This document shows positions 45,041-53,152 of a stretch of DNA of 64,000 bases, in pieces. The translations under genes and the position numbers were made by a program. The notes below the pieces were generated by a model. The model was given only the letters and a program-made list of their open reading frames with translations, was not told the DNA's origin and did no database searches. Position 1 is the stretch's first letter, and the number at the start of each line of letters is the position of its first letter. Source of the DNA: Metabacillus endolithicus (GTDB lineage Bacteria > Bacillota > Bacilli > Bacillales > Bacillaceae); NCBI RefSeq assembly GCF_023078335.1, contig NZ_CP095550.1:372001-436000 (forward strand). The letters are read 5' to 3'.

Positions 45041-46265
45041 ATGCTAAATGAATTTTTATTGAATTTACTTTTTATTTTGGTCGGAATCTTCCTTCAGCAT
45101 CTTTGGTCAGAAAAAACGGGTCATCACCAAAATAAAATTGTCATAGGTATTGCTTCTGCCATAACAATTACGCTTTGTATTCCTTTCCCCCTAGAAAGCT
45201 CATTTGTTGAGGATTTAAAGCTTATTCCTTATATAATCGGAGGCTTTATGGCGGAATTGTTACTTCAACCATTTTATTTGTTGTCATTGTTGTCGTATTT
45301 ACCTTCTTTTATGGGGTAACTGACACATACATTACTTTTTTAATTATGTATGGGGTATTAGGGTTAGTGTGCGGTTTCATGTCTCCCACTTTCTTGAATT
45401 CAAACCTTTCAAAGAAACTTGAGACGATGGTTTATGTTACGATCGTTTTTACCATTTTCTTATTTGTGTTCACAAATAAAGAAGAAATAATCACAATTCA
45501 TACCATTATGATGTTATTCTCACCAACAGTCGCCATATTTGTTGTTGGTTATATATTTGAAAGCATTCGAGAAACAATCTCTCTAAGGCAAAAAATTATT
45601 AAAACTGAAAAATCAGAAGTAGTTAGTCAACTTGCTGCTAGTGTTTCTCATGAAGTACGTAATCCCTTGACTGTTACAAGAGGATTTTTACAACTTGTGT
45701 TAGAAAGTGACACCATTGAGAAAGAGAAAAGAGATGAATATATTAAGCTTGCGATTGATGAGCTTGATACTGCTTCAAACATTATTAATGATTATTTAAC
45801 ATTTGCAAAGCCGGCTCCTGCATATTGGGAGTTACTTGATATAGGCATTCATCTTAAACATATTGAAGACATTATCTCCTCTTATGCGAATATGAACTCT
45901 GTAGGAATTGAATCAGATCTTGTAACATGTGTTATACAGGGCAACAAGCAACAATTTCAGCAATGTTTTTTAAACATCACGAAAAACTGTATAGAAGCTA
46001 TGCCGGATGGTGGGACTTTAAACATCTATACGTCGATTTTAAATAAACACGTTTTAATTGAAATATCTGATACAGGAATTGGCATGTCACAAGAGCAAAT
46101 CAATCGGATTGGGGAGCCATATTTTTCAACAAAGGAAAAAGGAACAGGACTTGGAATGATGGTTGTGTTTAGTATTATAAAGGGGATGAAAGGAAGCATT
46201 TCAATTGAAAGCAAGGGGTTGGAACAAAGTTTACAATAAAATTCCCGATTGCTGTTCCTAGATAG
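45041..46265 (+). pseudogene. KinB-like sporulation-type sensor kinase gene with two frameshifts
   Basis: The ATG at 45041 opens an N-terminal membrane block (to about 45245); the frame then ends, but the next frame reads YGGIVTSTILFVVIVVV through the VTDTYITFLIMYGV region, as in 5TMR-LYT sensor domains. The kinase core follows with SHEVRNPLTVTRGFLQL (H box), NITKNCIEAMPDGG (N box) and GTGLGMMVVFSI. The C-terminus breaks again at AAGGGG near 46212; shifting restores VGTKFTIKFPIAVPR and a stop at 46263-46265. The architecture resembles KinB, which feeds the Spo0A phosphorelay. Confidence 0.82.
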
Positions 46266-46267
46266 AG

Positions 46268-46301
46268 AGTGGCGTAGTCATGTTAATTTTAGATGCTACG
46301 C
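46268..46301. other. hairpin between the kinase gene and the 65 aa gene
   Basis: GGCGTAG and CTACGCC with an internal AT match flank about 16 bases. Neither strand has a clear T tail, so its role (weak bidirectional terminator) is uncertain. Confidence 0.4.
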
Positions 46302-46338
46302 CTAACCTGTCTTTTATCTGTATACGTTACGTTATTAC

Positions 46339-46536
46339 TCACATATGTAAACGACTTTTAGCCTCATTTATAGCTTTTTCTATAAATTCATCTTTTCCTT
46401 TTAAGTCATTTAAACTCATATTACCTGAGCGTAAACTTCCACTAATTTCATGGATATCTTCTGTAATAGATAAAGGAATTTGATCTTCTTCAATCATTTT
46501 ACTTAATTCATCTGCAAGTAGTTTTTCCTGATTCAT
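46339..46536 (-). CDS. small acidic helical protein (65 aa)
   Basis: This 65 aa product is soluble and helical (MNQEKLLADELSKMIEEDQ) with a central ISGSLRSGNMS stretch. It lies 12 bases after the 73 aa membrane protein gene, so the two form an operon. AGGAGTGGTGC precedes the start. No family is recognised. Confidence 0.6.
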   Translation of the reverse strand: MNQEKLLADELSKMIEEDQIPLSITEDIHEISGSLRSGNMSLNDLKGKDEFIEKAINEAKSRLHM

Positions 46537-46548
46537 TTTGCACCACTC

Positions 46549-46770
46549 CTATTTTAAAGTCATTCGCCATTTTCTTTCTGCTTCTCTTTGGTTGCGGTTA
46601 TAAATATAATCAATTTTATCGATTACTTGAGCCCCTTTTGTCATAACCACAATGGTATAGACAACACTAAATAAAAAGCCAATAATTGAAAACCAATAGA
46701 TTGTATCAATTTGTTTTTCATTTCTGCGACTAGCTCGCAAAGCTTGTCCCCTCTTTCTATGAAATTTCAT
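46549..46770 (-). CDS. small single-pass membrane protein (73 aa)
   Basis: The 73 aa product has a highly basic head (MKFHRKRGQALRASRRNEKQ), one membrane helix (IYWFSIIGFLFSVVYTIVV) and a charged tail. The N-terminal RKR-rich stretch predicts a cytoplasmic N-terminus. It begins a two-gene operon with the 65 aa gene. Confidence 0.6.
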   Translation of the reverse strand: MKFHRKRGQALRASRRNEKQIDTIYWFSIIGFLFSVVYTIVVMTKGAQVIDKIDYIYNRNQREAERKWRMTLK

Positions 46771-46810
46771 CTTGTCATAGTTTATCTAACAAAAGGGTTT
46801 CTATTCGTCA

Positions 46811-47632
46811 TTAATAAGGCATGAAGCCTTCTTGGCTAATTAATATTTGATCTGAAGAAAGTGATTGTTTTAACTTTTCTACTGCAAGTTGATAGGTGTT
46901 TTTTCCGTACCATGTATCTAATTCTTCTGTTTTGTACAATTCCCTTATATTCAATCTCTCACTTCTTTTGCCTTGGCTTCCATCACCTGAGTAATCATCA
47001 ACAACTATTCGACTTACTAAGCTTGAAAGAATTTTTGGAAATTCATTTGAAAATGGCAGTACTGGTGCAACTGCTACTTGAACAGGTAAATTAGCCTCTT
47101 TAAGCTGAGAAATAGCTTTTAATCTTGCTTGTATTGGTGGTGCTTGCGGAGTGAATCGTTTGCGAACATCATCATCGTCTGTTTCCACTGTTATACTAAT
47201 CCTTAGCTTCTCCCTCAGCTTGTGAAACAAATCTATATCTCTGGTTACTAAAGGACTTCTTGTTTGAACAAATAAAAAATCTGGTGGATTTTCAGCCATT
47301 GCCTCAAGTAAAGCCCTTGTAATTAGTTCTTTATATTCAACAGGCTGATAGGGATCAGTACTTAAAGACATGAATATTGTTACAGGTTTGTCTCTTTTTC
47401 TTAAGTTTTTGATTTCACGAGAGAGTTTATCATGAGATTCTTGTTTTACATCAACCCATGTTCCCCACTCCTGCTTTCGAAATAAACCGACCGGACTTTG
47501 CCTTACATAACAATAAGAACAAGCAAATGAGCAGCCAGCATATGGATTCAATGAATGAGTATATCCATATAAAAACCCGCTTGTGGGAGTCAAAATTTTT
47601 TTAGGTATTTTATAATCAATAGTTGGTTTCAT
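46811..47632 (-). CDS. radical SAM protein of the SPL (spore photoproduct lyase-like) family
   Basis: This 273 aa protein has the radical SAM cluster motif CSFACSYCYVRQSP near residue 34 (C-x3-C-x2-C). It also has FMSLSTDPYQPVE and LFVQTRSPLVTRDIDLF, typical of COG1533 proteins related to SplB. True SplB, which repairs spore photoproduct in DNA, is about 340 aa, so this is a relative rather than SplB itself. It follows the two GerP-like genes by 30 bases on the same strand, suggesting a shared transcript and perhaps a spore role. Confidence 0.85.
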   Translation of the reverse strand: MKPTIDYKIPKKILTPTSGFLYGYTHSLNPYAGCSFACSYCYVRQSPVGLFRKQEWGTWVDVKQESHDKLSREIKNLRKRDKPVTIFMSLSTDPYQPVEYKELITRALLEAMAENPPDFLFVQTRSPLVTRDIDLFHKLREKLRISITVETDDDDVRKRFTPQAPPIQARLKAISQLKEANLPVQVAVAPVLPFSNEFPKILSSLVSRIVVDDYSGDGSQGKRSERLNIRELYKTEELDTWYGKNTYQLAVEKLKQSLSSDQILISQEGFMPY

Positions 47633-47662
47633 ATTTCACCACAACTTTTTAAGGTTTAGGAT

Positions 47663-47890
47663 TTATTCTTTTGCTTGATTAATCATTTCAAATTGACTTT
47701 TCGTCAATCCCTGTGAAATGATATCTTGAATATTATTATAATCACCTGAAATAGCTCCAAAGCCTTGAACTAGTTTTTTATGACTTGTAAAGTTGTTCGG
47801 AAAATTGTTTCCTATATTCACACATGAGGCACCTTCAACTGTTCCGATATTTAAGTTGCGAATATTCATAATTGGCGCGGGAAACTTCAT
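47663..47890 (-). CDS. small GerP-like protein, paralogue of the 48-49 kb set
   Basis: The ATG at 47890 follows AAAGAGGTGT and gives 75 aa. It shares with its neighbours at 48323, 48579 and 48840 the pattern I-x-N-x-x-x-N-I..G...VxIGNN...NF.SHKK..QGFGxIxGxYN. The short beta-strand style resembles GerPB/GerPD, small proteins needed for germinant access through the spore coat. It starts one base after the GerPC-like gene, so they are co-translated. The exact function is unproven. Confidence 0.65.
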   Translation of the reverse strand: MKFPAPIMNIRNLNIGTVEGASCVNIGNNFPNNFTSHKKLVQGFGAISGDYNNIQDIISQGLTKSQFEMINQAKE

Positions 47891-47891
47891 G

Positions 47892-48239
47892 CTAGACACC
47901 TCTTTCAATAGAATAATTCCTATGCTCTCCATTTACGAAAATAGTGATTTCATTTTCCTTCACTTTTTCCTCTTTATGTTTTTCTTCCTCTTTCTTTTTT
48001 TGCTTTTCTTTCTCGTTAACAACTGTCGGATTAAAGGTTGTGCCAATATTAAGAGAACCACTGTTTTCTTTTACATCAACAGTATCAATATTAAACACTA
48101 ACTCATTTAATGTTGGTTCATTCATTGTAAGAGTCTCAATATTAATTGTATTTCCCTTATTTAGTAAAAGAGATTCAATTCGTGTTAATTTGCTATTTAT
48201 TTCCTCTATATTTTTCAACAACTCATCTATTTTGCTCAT
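47892..48239 (-). CDS. GerPC-like coiled-coil protein
   Basis: The ATG at 48239 follows GAAGGAA and gives 115 aa, from the longer open frame. The protein begins with a coiled coil (MSKIDELLKNIEEINSKLTR). A beta region follows, with repeated I-x-x-x-x-x-E-x-L matches (NIETLTMNEPTLNELVFNID, then ENSGSLNIGTTFNP). A Lys/Glu-rich charged segment and a beta-like tail end it. The coiled coil plus the GSLNIG-type motif resembles GerPC, though GerPC is longer (about 200 aa). It is divergent from the gene at 48323. Confidence 0.68.
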   Translation of the reverse strand: MSKIDELLKNIEEINSKLTRIESLLLNKGNTINIETLTMNEPTLNELVFNIDTVDVKENSGSLNIGTTFNPTVVNEKEKQKKKEEEKHKEEKVKENEITIFVNGEHRNYSIERGV

Positions 48240-48322
48240 TTCCTTCAACTCAATTCGTATTTTGTAACGATTTATTCTGTATTTACATAGGTTGTTATAT
48301 ATCATAAGGATGGAGGGGTAAC

Positions 48323-48568
48323 ATGCCAAATTCAATCATCTTTAATACAATTGCAATTAATGCACAAGAAACAAACGCTGGTTTGTTTATCGGCCAAAAT
48401 AATGCTAACGGTTGGGATTCACATAATAAAAATATCTTTTCGATTGGTTTAATTTTAGGAGCTTTCAATACATTTCCTGCGAACTATAATGTGATTTTAG
48501 ATAATGATGCAATTGACACGCCTATAATGGCAAATGAAGTGATTCCGGCACCTGGAATGCAAGTGTAG
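48323..48568 (+). CDS. small GerP-like protein (81 aa)
   Basis: GGATGGAGGGG precedes the ATG. The 81 aa product begins MPNSIIFNTIAINAQETNAG and contains LFIGQNNANGWDSHNKNIFS, then GAFNTFPANYNVILDNDAIDTP. It shares the pattern G-x-F-x-G-x-N....(W/F)xS...G..xG.FN...N..D..ID.P with the genes at 48579, 48840 and 47663. It is divergent from the GerPC-like gene. The style of a short beta protein resembles GerPB/GerPD. Confidence 0.68.
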   Translation: MPNSIIFNTIAINAQETNAGLFIGQNNANGWDSHNKNIFSIGLILGAFNTFPANYNVILDNDAIDTPIMANEVIPAPGMQV

Positions 48569-48578
48569 GTGAACTTTT

Positions 48579-48803
48579 ATGACCTATTCTAGTCCATTTG
48601 TACAATTTGATGCGATTAAAGTATATGTAATTGATACGAATTCAGGAATATTTGTTGGTACAAATACACAATTAAATTGGACTTCTTCCTCAGACCGAAA
48701 AAATGGATTTGGTTCAATTTATGGCAATTTTAATAAAGTCTCTGAAAATTTTATTTTATTTAAAGATGACGATGTGATTGATACTCCTATTAACAGAAGA
48801 TAA
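48579..48803 (+). CDS. small GerP-like protein (74 aa)
   Basis: The 74 aa product lies 10 bases after the previous gene and follows the same pattern: FDAIKVYVIDTNSGIFVGTN, LNWTSSSDRKNGFGSIYGN and FILFKDDDVIDTPIN. The two make an operon. A paired hairpin at 48807-48847 terminates it and the convergent gene. Confidence 0.68.
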   Translation: MTYSSPFVQFDAIKVYVIDTNSGIFVGTNTQLNWTSSSDRKNGFGSIYGNFNKVSENFILFKDDDVIDTPINRR

Positions 48804-48806
48804 ATG

Positions 48807-48847
48807 CTGAATAGTATTAATTGTATAACTCAATTAGTACTATTCAG
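48807..48847. terminator. bidirectional terminator between convergent GerP-like genes
   Basis: CTGAATAGTATTAATTG and CAATTAGTACTATTCAG form a 17-bp stem with one G-U pair and a seven-base loop, followed by A/T runs on both strands. It overlaps the stop of the gene at 48840. Confidence 0.85.
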
Positions 48848-49052
48848 TAAAAAAACCTTGATCAATTATTTGATCATGCTTTGACATACCTATGTTTTTA
48901 CCCACTTTGTTAAAATTCCCGTCAACAGTGCCAAACCCCGCCGTTTCTTTACTATAGTGCGAAAAGTTCTTTTGAAGGTTTTTCCCCGAAAAAACACCTG
49001 AAGTTGATCCTACCTCTTGAATCTTAAGTTCTCCTATTTTTATATTTACCAC
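48840..49052 (-). CDS. small GerP-like protein (70 aa)
   Basis: This 70 aa product is the closest in the set to the 48579 protein: IGELKIQEVGSTSGVFSGKN, FSHYSKETAGFGTVDGNFNK and MSKHDQIID. The GFG.(V/I).GNFNKV motif is exact in both. It is encoded 17 bases downstream of the Hsp20-like gene on the same strand, so it probably shares its transcript. Together with its relatives it forms a family I do not recognise by name. Confidence 0.68.
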   Translation of the reverse strand: MVNIKIGELKIQEVGSTSGVFSGKNLQKNFSHYSKETAGFGTVDGNFNKVGKNIGMSKHDQIIDQGFFTE

Positions 49053-49069
49053 TGAAATGTCACCCCTAT

Positions 49070-49504
49070 TTATTCATTGAAAAACTCAATTGGAACAGTA
49101 ACATCATCTGATGAGGTACGACCTGAAGTAGGAATATTGATTTGAAGAATACCATAACGGTAAGAAGCTTTTAATTGCTGATATATAGCATTAGAAGGCA
49201 TTTTTATCTTCTTTCTAAAAGATCCATAAAACCTTTCTTGTTGAAGATACTCATAGTGTGGTACTTCAATATTTGGAATCTCACCTTGAATGACTAGGTA
49301 TGGGTCTTGAAGGGAAATTTTTATATCTTGTTGCGTCCTTATTCCTGGTATATCCATAATAACAACCATTTCTTCCTTAGACTGAAGGATATCTGCTCGA
49401 GGTCCAATTAAAGGATATGCATCCGATAAAACATCCCAAAAATCTTCCCCTAATACTTTCTGTGCTTCTTGAAAGGTATTAAAATTTTTGTTGTGTTTTT
49501 TCAT
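49070..49504 (-). CDS. Hsp20-like (alpha-crystallin domain) protein, spore-coat type
   Basis: The ATG at 49504 follows AAAGAGGG and gives 144 aa. The alpha-crystallin domain spans about residues 40-130: PRADILQSKEEMVVIMDIPG, then DIKISLQDPYLVIQGEIP, and the G-I-L-Q-I-N-I-P strand near 120 (YGILQINIPT). Small heat-shock proteins of this type (CotM, CotP) occur in Bacillus coats. It is in an operon with the 70 aa GerP-like gene, consistent with an envelope role. Confidence 0.82.
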   Translation of the reverse strand: MKKHNKNFNTFQEAQKVLGEDFWDVLSDAYPLIGPRADILQSKEEMVVIMDIPGIRTQQDIKISLQDPYLVIQGEIPNIEVPHYEYLQQERFYGSFRKKIKMPSNAIYQQLKASYRYGILQINIPTSGRTSSDDVTVPIEFFNE

Positions 49505-49588
49505 TTCATTCCCTCTTTTGTCTTTTATCATCATGTTTATGAATGAGAATTGATATTTATGTGAAAATATCATTTGTGACCTCCACAC

Positions 49589-49975
49589 ATATTTCTATCA
49601 ATCTGGATATTTTTTATCACTTATATAGTTAGAAAAAACAATAAGAAGCCTAGGGCCCCCTTCTGCTCTCTTATCTCCACAGCCTTTTCAGAGAAACCCG
49701 ACTGTTAATCCAGGAATAACAGCTATTTTAGGTAGCCAAACAGGTCCTAATGATTTCTCCGTGAAAACTGTTTATAATAATGGTATTAAAATTTGCAAGA
49801 ACATTTATGATGATTTCTAATATATTAAGTGTAATGCCTTTTATATATTTTTTATTAAGTATTTGAGATCCTGGCAACTCAACGCTCTAAAAATAATTGC
49901 TTCTATTTTATTCACGTAGGTATAACCCTTCTCAAACCATTTTTGATTAGGTAACTAAGAACACTCCACACCTGA
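49589..49975. other. gene-free stretch with a possible coding remnant
   Basis: A plus-strand frame is open from 49629 to a stop at 49818-49820 but has no start codon. The first residues read LEKTIRSLGPPSALLSPQPF and the C-terminus is IKICKNIYDDF. The composition (Pro, Gln, Asn, Thr) looks protein-like, so it may be a remnant of a gene truncated at its 5' side. No family is recognised. Confidence 0.35.
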
Positions 49976-50973
49976 CTATTTCATCAATTCATTCCGATCA
50001 ACTGCATGTGGTGGACGTTCCATCCACTTATGTTTAATGAGTATGCTTGCCCCATTCTCAGCAAATAAACCAACTTCACCTAATAATTTCGAATATTCTG
50101 TTGCAATATCTCGTCGCGGCTCCCAGCAATAGCTGTTCCATAATTCCCCATCCCTGCAGCAGACATCATAGATACTTGAAACATCATCAATTTATCTGAA
50201 AAAGGAGGTTCTTTTGTCACTAGCACATAAGCATCCCATGGAGTTGGAGCAGGAAGATCATCATGTTTTAAATAGTTACTCATAATTTCTGTATGTTTTT
50301 TTGCTATTTTTTTCCTTCTCTCATATAGCTTCGAACATCTTCAGTTCGAGCAACCTGTCCAAATGCTGTAACTAAAGTTCCTCCAAGGAAGTTTGTTTGT
50401 AAATTTGCATAAAAATTTGTAATCTCCATCGCTGTTAAAGGTCTTTGCTCACCAATCCAACCTGCTAAAAAAGCGTTGCTTTTCAACCATGTCTACCTCT
50501 TTTAAGTAAGGTATGTAAGGTGTTCTCACTTGCAGCCCTTTAGACAACATAATGTTTGTTGTATCATTGAATAATTCCATTGTCGAGGAGATGCATGACA
50601 TAAAGTGTTCTCTTATATCATTTCGAAAAGTATGTGGAAGTAAGGCACTATAAGTAACAAGAGCTCCCTTTGCCATTTGTTTTGTATAAAAAAGGAAAAA
50701 TTCATCTGTAAACAATTTTGGTGCTTTTATATCAACATCTTTTTCAGTAAATCCTTCAGGAATAGCATGTTTCTCTTCTGTAAAAATCTTTGTCACGACT
50801 GAAACATGTTGTTGAGCCAAATCTAAAGCATGCTCTAAAACAGATTTAATTTCCTTGTCTTCAACATGTGCTAAAAAATATTTATACACACAGATAAACA
50901 TGCTATCTGATACATAATTAGTCCAAAGCCCACCAATCTCAGAAGCTGTTAAACGAACATGATGTGACTCCAT
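49976..50973 (-). pseudogene. DUF3231-family gene with three frameshifts
   Basis: The first frame starts at 50973 (MESHHVRLTASEIGGLWTNY) and ends near 50449. The next resumes with LAGWIGEQRPLTAMEITNFY to about 50304, where GGAAAAAAATAG breaks it. The third reads MSNYLKHDDLPAPTPWDAYV to about 50130. A fourth (EYSKLLGEVGLFAENG to RNELMK) ends at 49976. Together they give one ~330 aa protein with the two-repeat helical DUF3231 layout, a family common in spore-formers and of unknown role. At least one break lies at a homopolymer (the A run). Confidence 0.82.
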
Positions 50974-51058
50974 TCTAATAACCTCCGTTTTTAATAACTA
51001 TTTGTATTTTAACCAGCCATGTAAAAAGTATTTACTTTACGGAAAAACTGAATATGTA

Positions 51059-51088
51059 AAAAGGTAAGCCGTAAAAAATGGCTCACCT
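51059..51088 (-). terminator. terminator of the YozQ-like gene
   Basis: AAAGGTAAGCC and GGCTCACCTTT form a stem with one mismatch, just after the stop at 51095. Confidence 0.72.
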
Positions 51089-51094
51089 TTGTTC

Positions 51095-51316
51095 TTATCG
51101 TGATTCTTTTTCGTAACCTTCTTTTTTCACTTCAACATCTTTACCATTTACATCATCAATAACAGGGTGTATCTCACCTTCCATAGATGCATCAGATGCT
51201 TGTTCATGTGTTGTCGCTATTCCAGCAGATAAAGTATCGGTTGCTTGATAGTCTTTCACATCATAAATCTTTCCTGCAAGATCTTTAGTGTTTTCGTTTG
51301 CTTTATTAACCGCCAT
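51095..51316 (-). CDS. YozQ-like (DUF4025) protein
   Basis: This 73 aa acidic soluble protein has the pattern KIYDVKDYQATDTLSAGIAT and THEQASDASMEGEI, which matches the YozQ family as I recall it (similar DYxxxDxLxxGLATTHEQVSDxYMEG pattern). The family is small, Bacillus-restricted and uncharacterised. It is followed by its own terminator and lies among spore-type genes. Confidence 0.72.
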   Translation of the reverse strand: MAVNKANENTKDLAGKIYDVKDYQATDTLSAGIATTHEQASDASMEGEIHPVIDDVNGKDVEVKKEGYEKESR

Positions 51317-51343
51317 TCCTATACACTCCTTTATTATAAATCT

Positions 51344-51508
51344 TTATGAACGATTTTCTTTTTTTGATATATCATGATTTGGATTTGTTTGATTTCCTGT
51401 TGATGCCTCGTACCCTACATTATAGGTAACGTCTTGTTGTTCTTGTAATGCTTGAGGCATTTTGTATTGATCTGCATCTTGTTGAAACTGTTTATTATTT
51501 TCTTTCAT
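51344..51508 (-). CDS. small Gln/Asn-rich protein (54 aa)
   Basis: AGGAGATCATC precedes the ATG at 51508. The product is MKENNKQFQQDADQYKMPQA followed by LQEQQDVTYNVGYEASTG and a polar tail. It is disordered-looking and Gln/Asn-rich, as are many small acid-soluble or coat-associated peptides. I do not recognise a family. Confidence 0.55.
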   Translation of the reverse strand: MKENNKQFQQDADQYKMPQALQEQQDVTYNVGYEASTGNQTNPNHDISKKENRS

Positions 51509-51656
51509 GATGATCTCCTTTTCCTCTTAACTCTATTAACATACACTTTAAGGACCTTCTGAATTCATTATGTCCAATGAAATAAAATCAATGTACAAAA
51601 TTAAATTACCTAGTGTTCAGATTCATTTCAATGTTAAAATTGATGGCTTAAACAAC

Positions 51657-51684
51657 AAAAAAAGAGCAGAAATGCTCTTTTTTC
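51657..51684. terminator. terminator of the CotF-like gene pair
   Basis: AAAAAAGAGCA-GAAA-TGCTCTTTTTT is a strong short hairpin with T runs on both strands, downstream of the gene ending at 51711. Confidence 0.85.
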
Positions 51685-51710
51685 GTATATGTAAAGAAAA
51701 CTTACTATGA

Positions 51711-52004
51711 TTAAAACTGATCATCAGGATGTAAATTATTTTGCATATATTCCTGAACATTCTTAATTTGATCTACAGTAGCAAGTTCTGTTTTATACCA
51801 CCCTTTTTCATCCATTAACTGATATAATTCATAATGATTTTTTGAAGCATTATCAAAGCACTGAGTATAGATGTCCCGAAGTTCCTTATGAGTGGTTTCC
51901 AACATCGTGCTTCCTAAGCTTCGACATCTTCCTTTTTCTAGCTCCAAACAAAGTTGTACCATTTCACGATCTGTTAATCCTCGTCCTTCTATATTGTTAG
52001 GCAT
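51711..52004 (-). CDS. CotF-like spore coat protein
   Basis: This 97 aa helical protein has LTDREMVQLCLELEKGRCRS and IYTQCFDNASKNHYELYQLM, the coat F domain pattern, with DEKGWYKTELATVDQ near the end. CotF-like proteins are ferritin-like helical bundles found in spore coats. The start follows AAAGGAGA. It is encoded 13 bases after the 67 aa gene, and the pair may form a heterodimer, as split CotF proteins do. Confidence 0.85.
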   Translation of the reverse strand: MPNNIEGRGLTDREMVQLCLELEKGRCRSLGSTMLETTHKELRDIYTQCFDNASKNHYELYQLMDEKGWYKTELATVDQIKNVQEYMQNNLHPDDQF

Positions 52005-52017
52005 TGTAAAATCTCCT

Positions 52018-52221
52018 TTATTGCATCATTTTTGATTGATTAAAGTATTGTGATAAGTCTGCAACTTTTAGCTGATGCTGCTCTGCCATTTGCTCTAATG
52101 ACTTTTTTAAGCTCTCATCTTCACAAAGAGAAGCACACCAGTTCATTGTTTTTGCTGTAATTTCTTCCGCTCTAATTTCATCTTCAATAAAAGATAATTC
52201 CTTCATTGTTAGCTGTTTCAT
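52018..52221 (-). CDS. short CotF-like partner protein (67 aa)
   Basis: This 67 aa helical protein (MKQLTMKELSFIEDEIRAEE, then MNWCASLCEDESLKKSLEQM) resembles the N-terminal half of coat F domain proteins and lies directly upstream of the full CotF-like gene, with which it forms an operon. Two Cys residues lie close together (CASLC). A site AGGAGTGAC precedes the start. Confidence 0.72.
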   Translation of the reverse strand: MKQLTMKELSFIEDEIRAEEITAKTMNWCASLCEDESLKKSLEQMAEQHQLKVADLSQYFNQSKMMQ

Positions 52222-52377
52222 TTTTAAGTCACTCCTACTTTAAAATCCTTCTCTTACGTTAGTATTTATCTTTATTTTATTATTATCCATAATGATGTGA
52301 ATTTGGATGCAATTTCTAACATAAGGGATATCAATAAAGAAGATATTAAGAGTGCAAAGATTGGAGGAAGAAAAAAC

Positions 52378-52818
52378 GTGAACCATTTAAAAGCTCTGGC
52401 GATAAAATCTGTTGTTTCTTTTCTTTTACTTTTTGTTGTGCTTGGCTTGTTATTTCAATATTCCCTTTCAGTTATATTAGGACTTACTCTAATTTTAGGC
52501 TTAGTTTCTTATATACTTGGAGATTTAATGCTTTTACCAAGAACATCAAACTTTACTGCAACAATTTCTGATTTTGCCATTGCAATGTTACTTACATGGT
52601 TTTACCTAGCGACGATCACAACCTATGCCACGAATGTATTTATCGCATCACTTATCACAGCAATTGGTGTTGCGTTATTTGAGAGCGTCTTCCATCGATA
52701 TATGAGAAAAAACGTTTTACACGAAAAAGAAAGCCATGTGAATATAGGAAATTTACGTTACACTACTGAAGTATCGGAAGAAATTTCTCCAGATTATCAT
52801 AAAATAAAGGAAGATTAA
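52378..52818 (+). CDS. DUF2512 (YndM-like) membrane protein
   Basis: A GTG at 52378 follows TTGGAGGAAG and gives 146 aa; the longer frame from 52297 has no such site. The protein has four membrane helices in the first 110 residues (ALAIKSVVSFLLLFVVLGLL, then ILGLTLILGLVSYILGDLML and two more). An acidic soluble tail follows. The pattern fits the DUF2512 (YndM) family, found mainly in spore-formers. Function unknown. A terminator follows directly. Confidence 0.85.
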   Translation: MNHLKALAIKSVVSFLLLFVVLGLLFQYSLSVILGLTLILGLVSYILGDLMLLPRTSNFTATISDFAIAMLLTWFYLATITTYATNVFIASLITAIGVALFESVFHRYMRKNVLHEKESHVNIGNLRYTTEVSEEISPDYHKIKED

Positions 52819-52843
52819 ACCTAATCAAAATGATTAGGTTTTT
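52817..52843 (+). terminator. terminator of the DUF2512 gene
   Basis: AACCTAATCA-AAA-TGATTAGGTT is a perfect 10-bp stem with a T tail, overlapping the stop codon. Confidence 0.9.
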
Positions 52844-52933
52844 ACTTATTTTACAGGCAACACAAATTTCAGTTCTGCATATAATAAAATGAAGGATGAT
52901 TTAAGGGGATTTATTAAAAATCTGGTACCTACT

Positions 52934-53152
52934 TTAATTATTACCAAGTAAATTTTGATCTAAAACTTCAGGATCAACACCATTTGTTATGCTCTGACCA
53001 TTCATAACTAATTGATAGTCCCCAACTCCCCCACCACCTGATCCTGTTATGGCTTTGTCGATGCTTTTGGGAGAAATGCTATATGAATCACCAAAATTAA
53101 TCACTCCACCACTAACACTATCAATTTTTAAATTTTTAATAAAACACGGCAT
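52934..53152 (-). CDS. GerPA/GerPF-family spore germination protein
   Basis: This 72 aa protein matches GerPA/GerPF: the N-terminal IDSVSGGVINFGDSYSISPKS, a Gly-rich centre (GSGGGGVGDYQL) and the C-terminal NGQSITNGVDPEVLDQN. GerP proteins, made late in sporulation, help germinants pass the coat. In most bacilli gerPA-gerPF form one operon; here the gene is single, about 4-5 kb from a GerPC-like gene and four small relatives, an unusual arrangement. It may be an orphan paralogue. Confidence 0.9.
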   Translation of the reverse strand: MPCFIKNLKIDSVSGGVINFGDSYSISPKSIDKAITGSGGGGVGDYQLVMNGQSITNGVDPEVLDQNLLGNN

